A DNA stretch of 64,000 nucleotides from NCBI GenBank assembly GCA_015039365.1, contig WION01000030.1:124001-188000 (forward strand), read 5' to 3'. This DNA is from Amanita rubescens (taxonomy: Eukaryota; Basidiomycota; Agaricomycetes; Agaricales; Amanitaceae). How positions within the stretch are numbered: position 1 is the first letter of the stretch; each line of letters starts with the position of its first letter. The notes under the pieces were generated by a model that saw only the letters and a list, made by a program, of their open reading frames with translations, was not told where the DNA came from and ran no database searches. A program made the position numbers and the translations under genes. This document shows positions 1 to 9,239 of the stretch, piece after piece.

Positions 1-1438
1 TTGTATTTTTGGATATGACGGTGCCTAGAAAATCAACTTCTTTGGCAGCGAATTTACATTTTTCAAGCTTGAGGTAAAGATCGTGTTTCTGTAATCGTTC
101 AAGTACTTGTTTTGTTCGAGTCTCGAGTTCTTCTTTAGTGCGCGCGTGTATTAGCATGTCATCCATGTAGATGACAAGCCATCCTTTTTCTGTAAAATCC
201 CTGAAATAATCGTCCATCATAGCTTGAAACGTTGCTGGTGAATTTCGTAATCCAAAGAACATGACGTTAGGTTCAAATAAACCTCGATTGGTGATAAAGG
301 CGGCTTTCCATCTGTCAGATTCCTTGATTTGAACGTTATTATATCCCCATCGGATATCTAATTTTGTAAAGTATTCCGAATCTTTGAGTTTGATCATAAG
401 ATCGGAGATAAGAGGTAGTGGATATGCGTTTGGTTTAGTATATTCGTTCAAATATCGATAATCTTGGCAGGGTCGTAATTTTTGTGCTTCTTTCTTTTCT
501 ACAAAGAAGAAAGGTGATGCCTGCGGTGATTTCGACGGTCTGATGTAGCCTTTTTCGACGTGTTCTTTAATCCATTCATCCAGTGTATTCTGCTGTTTCG
601 GAGATAAGGGATAGATTTTTCCTCTTTTTGGTATGAAATCATCGCGAAGTTCTATCTGGTGATCCCAAGATCGGCTTTCTGGGAATCGTTCACTTGCTTT
701 TTTCTCGAATACATCTTTCCATGCCGAGTATTCAGGAGGGAGCGTGTAAACCTCCTCTGTTTGATGGTATTTGTGTTCCATTTGTTGAGCTGGTGTATAT
801 CGTGCGATAGTTACTTGGTCGTATTCGTCTTCTGACCAGCTTCCTATATCCTCAAATGTATGCGTGTTCCATCCGTGATCTGTCGTCTGTGATCCTTTGT
901 GTGACATCAAATATCCGATGACGAGATCTTCTTCCTGTTCAGGCATAGCTATTCTGTCAATCTGTTGACAGATGCTCCGAAGTGATGCCTTGATTTTGTC
1001 CTGTTCAGAGTCTCGGAACTCTAGAGTCTTTTCTTTCCAATTTACGTCAGGGTTATGCTTCTCTAGCCAAGGAAGCCCCAGTATCATCGTTTGTTTTCCT
1101 ATTGCTGATACGTGAAACCATTCGGTCATGCGTTTCCCGTTCATTTCGAAGGTGATTAGACATTGTTCATCAATTTCTCCTTCTTTGTTTATGGTGCCAT
1201 CGACGTTATAAACTCTAATTGGTCGTGGAGTTTTTCGTTTTCTCCATTTGTGTGCTATTCTTTTGTCGATAAATATCCCTTCGGCTCCGCAGTCGACAAG
1301 GGCAACGAGGTTTTCAGTGTTGTTTTCAGTTTCAACTTTGATAGGGACAGATAATCTTCGTTTCGAAATAGATTGTACTGTTACATGAGATATATTGAGG
1401 GTTGAATCTGGTATATCTGAGACTTCATCCACTGTCAT
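1..1438 (-). CDS. Ty3 pol polyprotein, protease and reverse transcriptase (partial)
   Basis: The frame opens at an ATG at 1438 and stays open to the left edge. An aspartic-protease core, VDCGAEG, lies near 1282-1303. It has Cys where Ser or Thr is usual, a variant I have the impression occurs in fungal Ty3 elements. The reverse transcriptase follows, with a KLDIRWGYNNV-type block and the catalytic YMDD at 158-169. Pol begins 12 nt after the gag stop in a different frame. The pol frame also stays open upstream into the gag end, so either reinitiation or a programmed frameshift could produce it. The product would process itself and copy the element RNA. RNase H and integrase are cut off by the window edge. 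Confidence 0.9.
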   Translation of the reverse strand, partial: MTVDEVSDIPDSTLNISHVTVQSISKRRLSVPIKVETENNTENLVALVDCGAEGIFIDKRIAHKWRKRKTPRPIRVYNVDGTINKEGEIDEQCLITFEMNGKRMTEWFHVSAIGKQTMILGLPWLEKHNPDVNWKEKTLEFRDSEQDKIKASLRSICQQIDRIAMPEQEEDLVIGYLMSHKGSQTTDHGWNTHTFEDIGSWSEDEYDQVTIARYTPAQQMEHKYHQTEEVYTLPPEYSAWKDVFEKKASERFPESRSWDHQIELRDDFIPKRGKIYPLSPKQQNTLDEWIKEHVEKGYIRPSKSPQASPFFFVEKKEAQKLRPCQDYRYLNEYTKPNAYPLPLISDLMIKLKDSEYFTKLDIRWGYNNVQIKESDRWKAAFITNRGLFEPNVMFFGLRNSPATFQAMMDDYFRDFTEKGWLVIYMDDMLIHARTKEELETRTKQVLERLQKHDLYLKLEKCKFAAKEVDFLGTVISKNT

Positions 1439-1449
1439 GAGTCCCACTG

Positions 1450-2508
1450 TTAAAAATCCTCGTTTTCGTCGGCAAGAGATAGTAATAGATCATTCTTTTC
1501 GTCGATTGACATCCCTTTCATCAGCGCTCGGATGTTCTTGGTGTAATTTGGTTTAGACTCTCGGACTTCTTCTTCTTCCCAATTTCCGTCACCATCATTT
1601 GATGTGGCTCGAATGTGACGTTTGGGCGTGAATCCTCTTTTCCTTCCTCCTTTAAATCGGCCTTTCCCTTTGTTTCTTTTCTTCTTCGGGCATTGCCCTG
1701 ACATGTGTCCTTTGATTCCGCAGATAAAACATAAACCGTCTTTGATGTAGCGTTCTCTTTCCTCTTTGGACATAGATCTGATCGTAAGTTCTAATTCTGG
1801 GTCTTCTTCGTATTCCAGAAATTTATGATCGATCTGCATAGCCCATGATTCGTCGTTATGAGAGGATGACGAATGACCATTTCCAGATCGAGGGGAATAA
1901 GCATATGAACGGGTTCGGATGTTGTCGAGTTTGATCGCAATGTCGTACCAATCTTGCAATGTTTTTGGGTTCATGAGCATTGCTTTTTCGAACTCGGGTG
2001 CTGTAAGTCCTTTTCCGAACATATGGAATGCTGCTTCTCCTTCGATTCCGGCCTTCGTGATTTGTTCCTTGAACTGATTAACGTAGTTAGGCAGGGTCAT
2101 CTGTTTCTTTCCTTTCATAGACGATCTGTTCTGTAGATTGAGAATTTTCGTGTATGCATTTCCACTTGGATCAACTTCTCCCCAATCTGTCAAGAATGAC
2201 AGTTTAAATGCTTCCCAGTCATCGAATAAAGCAGGTCTCGTGATGCCTCCTTCGGTGGTGGCACGAGATTTTCGTAGTTCTGCTAATTTATTCTTTTTCC
2301 ATTGTCTAGCTCCGTCTGAGATCTTATTCAGGGCAGCAAGGATCTTTAAACGGTCTGTATTCATCCGTTCAGGATTCATGTCAAAGAAGATTTCGATATC
2401 TTCTATGAATGTATTGGCATCCTTTCGCTTTCCTTTGAATTCAGGGAGATCTCCGATGAGACTAGGGGTTCGTGGATTGGGTATAGGGTCTGTACTTCCT
2501 CCAGACAT
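1450..2508 (-). CDS. Ty3 gag with CCHC zinc knuckle
   Basis: A 352-residue frame from the first ATG (2508). It shows a retrotransposon gag core in the middle (W and hydrophobic pattern around residues 90-190) and, near residue 260, one CCHC knuckle, CFICGIKGHMSGQC (C-x2-C-x4-H-x4-C). A basic KKKRNKGKGR stretch follows, typical of a nucleocapsid. It should form the particle and bind element RNA. The same frame stays open upstream from 2509 to a stop at 3186-3188 without any ATG. That stretch encodes an acidic, proline-rich segment and a W/Y-rich N-terminal part, so the real gag is probably near 580 residues with an unusual start. See the separate finding. Confidence 0.88.
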   Translation of the reverse strand: MSGGSTDPIPNPRTPSLIGDLPEFKGKRKDANTFIEDIEIFFDMNPERMNTDRLKILAALNKISDGARQWKKNKLAELRKSRATTEGGITRPALFDDWEAFKLSFLTDWGEVDPSGNAYTKILNLQNRSSMKGKKQMTLPNYVNQFKEQITKAGIEGEAAFHMFGKGLTAPEFEKAMLMNPKTLQDWYDIAIKLDNIRTRSYAYSPRSGNGHSSSSHNDESWAMQIDHKFLEYEEDPELELTIRSMSKEERERYIKDGLCFICGIKGHMSGQCPKKKRNKGKGRFKGGRKRGFTPKRHIRATSNDGDGNWEEEEVRESKPNYTKNIRALMKGMSIDEKNDLLLSLADENEDF

Positions 2509-3222
2509 TCTTGGTGATGGTGGGGGTGATGGATCTCTGCGCGGTGGAGTTGGATCGGGTTTAGGTTCGTCTACTTCGATTCTGTCAGAGTCAAACGGGT
2601 CTTCTTCGTCCTTTTCTTCTCTAGGGTTCGAAGGACCTGATTCGGGATTGGTCGGTTGTTGGGCAGGTGTTGGTGTCGTTCCAACTGAAAGATCACTGAG
2701 GAAATCAAGGGATAGATCGGGTTTTTGATCTGTTTCTCCTTCTTCCTCGGATTCACTATCGTTTAGGCCAAATTTTGCTTTCTTTTTGCCTTTTGTCTGT
2801 ATGGAAAGGAGAGTTTTCGGTCTTAAGTTCTCTGGTAGAGCGTCAACAGTCCCCTTTATCCAAATGGGGGTGTTGAAGTATTCGTTAGGGACAAATTCTT
2901 GTGTTTCGGATGCTATCCAACGTTCTGTGAGGTGATCGAATCTGATGTGCTGTTCCTGAAGATATAGATCTGCGAAATAATAATATGATTCGTTCGGAGG
3001 TCTAGTTTCTTTTTGTGGTATCCAGAATTCTTGCTCTTTAACTGGATTTCCTCCTGTATCTTCCCAGATTCGCTTTGCACCGTTTAGTCTGACGTAGTAT
3101 CCGTCAAGAATGTAGTTCCCTTTACGATCTCGTGTAGCTCTATTCGGTGGAGCTCTCCAATCCGTTTTGACAACGTGGCCAGTAACCTACGGGCTGGCTT
3201 TCCGGAAGTTCGTCGAAGTGTA

Positions 3223-3727
3223 TGTTATCAAATGCCAATGAATCGATGTTCAGGCTTATTGATAAGTTCGACTTAATTGTTACGAACTCGTTAATCTCAA
3301 CCTAAGTTGCAGCGGCAACTCTAGTTACGATTACAAGTCTTAAGTCAAACGTTAAGATTATAAGTTCAATGCTAAGTCAAGACGTTGACTTAGGATCTGA
3401 GGACGATTGTGGTAGATGAGTTAAGAGTACGGTTATATTGCCAGACGACAATAAACAGCTAAGTCGAACTTAGGGTTCGACTCTAGAATACAGGCGGTAC
3501 TTATACTAGCAAGTACAAGGAGACGTACTAATTAGTGAATAATGGTAAGTACGAAAGTAAGTATAAGGACGGCGTCATATGTGGAATAAGGAATGGTATA
3601 AGTAAGTAAACGAGTTAGTCCGTATGAATCGAGCATAAGGGGAGCGACGAGTAAGGTATGCATAAAGAAATAAACATGTCCGACGTATCATGTAAGCATA
3701 ATGCGGGAGTCCGTACCGTGTTGTAAC
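3223..3727 (-). repeat. 5' LTR of retrotransposon 1
   Basis: About 505 bp. On the plus strand it begins TGTTAT and ends TGTAACA, giving the TG...CA termini of an LTR. The last roughly 70 bp and an inner block (AAGTCGAACTTAGGGTTCGAC) match the solo LTR at 6206-6723, which fixes the right edge. The gag frame opens only about 35 nt inside the left edge. I found no confident tRNA primer-binding site in that space, so self-priming or an atypical primer is possible. Confidence 0.75.
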
Positions 3728-5703
3728 AAGTCCGAGCCCAGTCCGAGGTGTGCTCGGAGTCCGAGTGGAGTCCGAGTAGACTCCGAGTTCAGTCTGAGTT
3801 GAGGGAAAAAGAAAGTCTGAGTTCACTCTCAGTTGCAATAAAATACCAAAAAAATGCTTAAAAAATGCAGAAAAATCGTGTGATCTAGGCCATATAGGAA
3901 TTGTAAAGCCAAACAAAGCCAAACTTGAGATATTTGCAAAATATGTTTTCAGATGTGAGTGTAATCTTAAGAAGTGTACAAAAATTATGTGATCTGCATA
4001 TGATACACTCATACACCTGTCATTCCATACTGGTGGTTATGAATGTCACCTCTGCTTGCATGCCCACAGCAGACTCCTGGCAGTTGCAGTTCAGCACCCA
4101 CTTGCAGTCAACTTACACAATCCCACCTGTTACCAACAACCAATGACATTGCAGAGAGTTGTTAGAACTCATGAATAAATGTGAGAGGGTTGGAGATGTG
4201 ACTCATGTGAGGGGTCTGTGAATATATTATCTCAAGGGAGAAGGGGGTGGATATGAGTTCTTGATGATTCTTTGGTGATGGTACATGGTAGTGAGTAGTT
4301 GTTAACAGCATATTGTGTTATGATCATCATGATGTTCTAGCATTTGCAGCCTACCAAAGCTTCCACACTAGTAGTAGAAGCATCCTGAGAGCCTCACCTT
4401 GCACAAGTTTGGTCATGTTATACCTCCAGCAACCACATCTGTTGGTGGGGAAGGTTGGACATCAGCAGTATAAGACCCTCATAGTACTCCACCACAATCA
4501 TCATCCATAGGGGACCAGAGCTTTGTTTATGACAGCCTGGGTAAGGTAATAAGGAACGTGGAAATGAACAGGATTCAATGATTCTGATGCCATCTTTATT
4601 GTATATTAACTTGGAACTTGAAGATCATAGATTCATAGCAAACATCATCTTACAAACTTTTGCACACCAAGTTCACAAGTCCTTCCTTCACTTAATTTAT
4701 ACTTATTAAGGATGCTATATTGGATGAAGAAACTATCAGTGGCAATGCAAATAACACCCTTGGACAATTTCTCACTGAGAAGTTGGAAGAGTCAGCATTG
4801 CTGGTGACTCTATTTCAGATGTGCTCAGTATGTGGAACTTCACACAAGCCTTGAACTTGATGGTTGATGAACTGTTTGATCTAAAAGGTTGTAAGGCTGG
4901 AGAGAATCTTGAAAGATGTGGTGAATCGTGCAGTAAAGAAAGCTGCACACCCAGATTTGTATGTAAGATCAAAGAATTGTGGAAGGCAGGTCACATCAGC
5001 ATTAAAACTTCATAATGATCCTCATTGTACTATACTAGCAACATTTTGTATGCCAGTGCCCCAATCAAACTTAGGTATTTTGCAAATATCTCAAGTATGA
5101 GTTAATTTAGCTTCACCATTCTTATATGACCTGGATCACATGATTTTTCCGCATTTTTTAAGATTTTTTGTGGACTTTTCAAATTTCTCACATGAAGCAT
5201 CTGAAAAAGTATTTTGCAAATATCTCAAGTTTGGGCTTGTTTGGCTTTACCATTTTTGTATGACTGGAATCACATGATTTTTCTGCATTTTTTAAATATT
5301 TTTTGGGATTTTATTGTAGGTGTAAACAATTCCAAATAGTCCCAAATAGTCCCAAATAGACTGGCCATATGTATATAAGGCCCTGTCAATGTCGCCACTG
5401 CCCCCCCCGCTCTTGCTTGGGGGCGCTTGGACTGCTCGGACTCCACTCGGATTGCTCGGACTCCACTCAGACTCCAACATCCTCAGTCCAAGGACTCCGA
5501 GTCCAAGTCCGAGCTGAGCTCGGACTCTGCTCGGATTGAGCTCGGACTGAGCTTGGACTCGGACTTGAGCATTTGAGTGGCATCCCTGCCACTTCCTCAG
5601 TCCGAGGACTGAGCTCGGACTCCGAGCTCACTCCGAGCTGAGTCCTAGGACTGCTCGGATTCTGCTCAGAGTCCGAGAATCTTAGGGGGGGGAGAGTAAA
5701 GCG
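3728..5703. mobile_element. Element A: non-autonomous DNA transposon with minisatellite arms
   Basis: The right end (5685-5703) reads GGGGGGAGAGTAAAG, the mirror of the CTTTACC-CTCCCCC ends of element B. Inside the end lies a GC-richer array of degenerate GGACTCCGAG units (about 5410-5670), with its inverted counterpart at 3731-3805. Further in come AT-rich subterminal inverted repeats: the block around GAGATATTTGCAAAATAT at 3925-3945 is matched in reverse at about 5070-5100 and again at about 5207-5235. The centre has no convincing long coding frame. The left terminal repeat is missing because retrotransposon 1 sits there. It presumably moves with an outside transposase. The superfamily is not recognised. 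Confidence 0.6.
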
Positions 5704-6954
5704 CTCCAAGATTGGCATATAGCTGATTGGCAGTTATTCCAGCATGAACATCATTTGCACGAAACAGCTCTGAGTTGTCAATCTGTAGTTTGGAATATAT
5801 TGCTTGGGACAATTGTCTGATCCATGAAGAACTCATTATGCACTTCTCCCCTTTATGCAATGAATACTGTTGCCTTGCATGCAAATTAAGAAGCTCTGTA
5901 TTTTCCATGACACTGAACAGAAGAACAAGAACAGTTGCCAGTGAAATATTAGGAGAGAATTCTTTGAGAATCATCTTGCTGAATGTTGCAAACTGTATGT
6001 CAGGAAATGCACTTTGATCTGGTATGGCAACAGATACTGGCAAGAGGTCAAAAAATAAGAAGACAGATGCAAGGAATGGCATCTTCAGAAGAACAAGAAA
6101 GACAGTCCAGAGAAACAGGGTGAAGCTAGTTGTTCATGATCATAAAATCACAACATAATTTCATTGGATACTTACAAGATCATATAATTGTAACTGCTTA
6201 CTTAGTGTTATGATCACGTCAATCTCCACCTACAATGTGTCCACGCTATGAGCGCTTGACAAAGTAGACTAAGTCCAACGGACAAGTCAAACAATAGGTG
6301 AACGAATAAGCTAAGTAATAAGATGACTAGAAGAAGTCTTATTCTTGAGAGCGATAATGAACGGAGTGTGTACGACGTTCTTTAGGTGAGATGAGATGTG
6401 ATATTGACAAAGACAAACTAAGTCGAACTTAAGGTTCAACGTTACAGTACATTGGTTTATATACATGTACAGAAACACAGCCGTATCGTAAGTAGAACAA
6501 GGGCGATAACAAGTATAGGTAAAACAGGGGGCATAGGGGATGGTACGCGTATGAACAAGGGGTTGGGCATAGGGTAAACGGAATGGGGATCGATAAGGAA
6601 ACGAGGTAGTCCGTTTGATGAACATAATGGGGATGTGACAAGGGGGTAGGCATATACGAAAAAGTAAGCATGTCCGACGTGTCATGTAATCATAATGTAG
6701 GAGTCCGTACCGTGTTTGTAACACTTAGAACAATGTCCTTTCTTTTTCCCTTTGGGGTGTTCTTTGGATTTACCCTTCCCACCATGATCCTTACTATCTT
6801 CTTGCTTCTCTTTTGTTTAGATTCCTCACATTCAATTCCTTTGCCACTATTAGCTAACCAACTCTTCAAATCTGCAAAGGTATAGTTTGATTTCTTGACT
6901 CCCCACAAATCAATAGCAGGTTGTTTGTCCTCCTGATTCTCCAACCAAGGAGGT
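5704..6954 (-). pseudogene. Unknown coding fragment split by a solo LTR
   Basis: Read on the minus strand from 6954, an open frame (LWGVKKSNYTFADLKSWL and a basic run) reaches 6729. If the LTR and one CTTAG copy are removed, the frame continues without shift from 6200 to 6176 and meets a good splice donor, GTAAGT (6175-6170). A plausible acceptor (CTGAAG) precedes the next open stretch, 6082-5704, which is hydrophobic and then mixed. The piece is cut at the left by element A and at the right by element B. I do not recognise the family. It could be a host gene or the coding part of another transposon. The intron argues weakly for a host or DNA-transposon gene rather than a retroelement. Confidence 0.5.
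6206..6723. repeat. Solo LTR with 5-bp target duplication
   Basis: 518 bp beginning TGTTATGATCACG and ending GTTTGTAACA. It is flanked on both sides by the direct repeat CTTAG (6201-6205 and 6724-6728). It shares its terminal block and an inner block with the LTR at 3223-3727 but is clearly diverged from it, so it is an older member of the same family. No internal retrotransposon sequence remains, which is the product expected from recombination between two LTRs. Confidence 0.88.
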
Positions 6955-9235
6955 CTTTACCTTCCCCCACGTGTTCCTTGTAGACTCCTGAGGACTCCTG
7001 GCTCACTCCCGGGAATTCCCGGGAATTCCTGGGACTCCAGAGGGACTCCCACCTCCCTGGAAGACCCCTCATCCCAGCCAAAATGTACCGGGAGTGAGCT
7101 GGGACTCCTGGTAGACTCCTGGTAGACTCCCGGGACTCCTCTGGACTCCCTGTATGAGGAGTCCACAAGGAGTGTAAGGACTCCTTGTTTCATTCCTGTT
7201 TATGTGGTCATGTGACATGACCAGTTGGTCTGTGCGCAGGCCCACAGGTATATAAGGAGGGGGCATCTGGCACATATCCCCCAGCACCCCCTCGGGAAAA
7301 GGGGGGGTAGTGGAGATAAGATTAGATAGATAGATAGATGATAGGCAGCTTAAGTAATATGATGGCCTAGATAAGATAAGATAAAATATAACAAAATTAA
7401 AATTTCCTTTTATAGAAGTGTGACATTATGTAATATGTGACTGTGACAAAAAAGATGTGCCTAGCTTTTGTGATTCAGAATATGCAACAATCATAATGCC
7501 AAATAAAGTCAAACATGAGATATTTGCAAAATACATTTTCAAACATAGCTTTGAAAAAAATCAAAAAAATCAAAAAAAATCTCAAAAATCCCAAAAAATC
7601 ATGTGATCACATCTGTGCAAGAATTGCAGTGCCAAATGCTGCCAAACTCAAGATACTTGCAAAGTACTGTTTTGAACACCAGTCTTTTGAACCTGATCTG
7701 ATTTTCTGATTGCCTGACTTGTGCTGGAACACTGGTTGTCTGATGGTGATGGTCTGACAGTGTCTGAAACACTGGTTGTCTGTTGTCTGATATTAACTGA
7801 TGACATCTGATTGTCAGACAATCAAACAACCAGTTCCAAGGCTGAATGAAATGATGCTCCATCTTATAACGGAGCTGAGCCCTGTGATGTTTTGTAACAC
7901 AACTTTAAGATGGCAGCAATTTCCATGTACAAACACCATGCACATAACAAAGATGATCAGGAAGGAATCAGACACCATCAGATGTCAGATTTTTGGCATG
8001 TTTTCTGATGCTACTCCAAACCATTGCACATTGAAGTCACTGCAACTGACTTCCAGCACTTCCAGTCACTCATAGCCACCAGCAACCCCAACTTCCTAAA
8101 ACTGACCAAACTTGATCATCACCAGACACCCCTCCTAAATTGACTTTGCAGGTGGTCACACATGGAGTGGCAAAACCAAAAGACAAACAGACTTTTTGCA
8201 TTCACATTTTAGCTTATTTAGTTTGGCATCATAATTCTTGCATGTCCTTGATCACATGGGACATTTTCAAGATTATTTTCAGACTTTACAATTTCCTCAC
8301 ACTCACATCTGAAAAGGTCTTTTGCAAACATTTCAAGTACTCGGCATTATTTGGTCTTACAATAAGTCCTATATGACCTGGATCATATGAATTTTCAGGA
8401 TTTTATTGCAAGTATAAACATTGCCAAACAACATGCATGCCCACCTGAAATTTGGAAAGCAGCATGAAATTGCACATGAGTGTAAAGTACTGGTGATGTC
8501 AGTCTTACTTACATAGGATGCAATAGGAATGGCTGGGAATGAGTAGGAATCCTGATGGATTAAGTTTCAATGAAGATATGACTCAGTTACATGTGTGCCT
8601 TCAATACACAGGCATGTGAACATTGAATGCCTTACTAGGTGGTTATGAGCAAATACTGAAAAGGATGATTAGCAGCAATTTTAACTGGTTCCTGCATATT
8701 ACATCAACAAACAATCAGAGCAGGAAAAAAGTGGGCCACAGGTGGATGGTGATGATGATAGTGGTGGTGATGGTGTTGGTATTGATTGGCACAGATGATG
8801 TTTTTAAATGGTTTGTACTAAGTTATTTAGATTCACTGTTATGTAGCATTGTAGTGCAACAGATTTCTGTTGCCATTGTTACAGTAATGACAAGTGAGCA
8901 GGGAGTGAGCAGGACTCCACAGGGACTCCTGTCCAGTCCTTGCAATTTTACTTACTACTTTTTTGCTTTGAACCAGGAGTGAGCAGGACTCCACAGGGAC
9001 TCCTGGTCCACTCCTTGTGGGATGACTCCTGGCATTTTTCGCTTTTTTGCAGTCAATGAGGAGTGAACAGGGAGTGAACAAGGAGTCCACAAGGAGTCCT
9101 TGTCCACTCCTGGCATTTTATGTCAATTTATCAGGAGTCTACAGGGAGTCCTGAGGAGTCCTGAGGAGTCCGGGAGTCCACAAGGAGTCCGGGAGTCCAC
9201 AAGGAGTCCACAAGGACACGTGGGGGAGGGTAAAG
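6955..9235. mobile_element. Element B: non-autonomous DNA transposon with minisatellite arms
   Basis: Terminal inverted repeats match almost perfectly: CTTTACCTTCCCCCACGTG at 6955-6973 and its complement CACGTGGGGGAGGGTAAAG at 9217-9235. The left arm (6980-7190) is rich in GACTCCTGG-like units and the right arm (8895-9215) in GGAGTCCACAAG-like units, so they form inverted degenerate arrays. AT-rich subterminal repeats follow, resembling those of element A (7500-7690, mirrored near 8270-8420), and a short GATA tract lies at about 7323-7345. The core encodes nothing recognisable. The two flanks belong to different sequences and show no clear target duplication, so a deletion or exchange next to the insertion is likely. 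Superfamily unknown. Confidence 0.7.
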
Positions 9236-9239
9236 TGTT

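Larger units (their letters stand above)
1..3727 (-). mobile_element. Ty3-type LTR retrotransposon 1, 5' portion
   Basis: This is the 5' half of a retrotransposon read on the minus strand, in the order LTR (3223-3727), gag, protease, reverse transcriptase, continuing past the left edge. The zinc knuckle, the retroviral-type protease motif and the YMDD polymerase motif are all intact, and I see no stop inside the visible pol frame, so the copy looks recent. RNase H, integrase and the 3' LTR must lie outside the window. The outer LTR edge abuts the bases AGTCC (3728-3732), which is the expected place for a 5-bp target duplication. It has landed in the GAGTCC-rich arm of element A. Assignment to Ty3 is certain for the polymerase. 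The superfamily branch (chromovirus or not) cannot be judged because integrase is missing. Confidence 0.9.

Noticed and set aside
2138..2728. Plus-strand open frame of 196 codons over the gag gene
   Set aside because: It is antisense to gag, low-complexity and without motifs; the minus-strand gag frame explains the openness.
3182..3222. LTR edge placed at the CAACGTGGCCAGT motif near 3,180
   Set aside because: The TGTTAT start at 3,223 matches the start of the solo LTR, whose edges are fixed by its target duplication.
5390..5690. Minisatellite arms read as a protein repeat or CRISPR array
   Set aside because: Units are degenerate, variable in length, in both orientations and lack unique spacers; this is a eukaryotic transposon arm.
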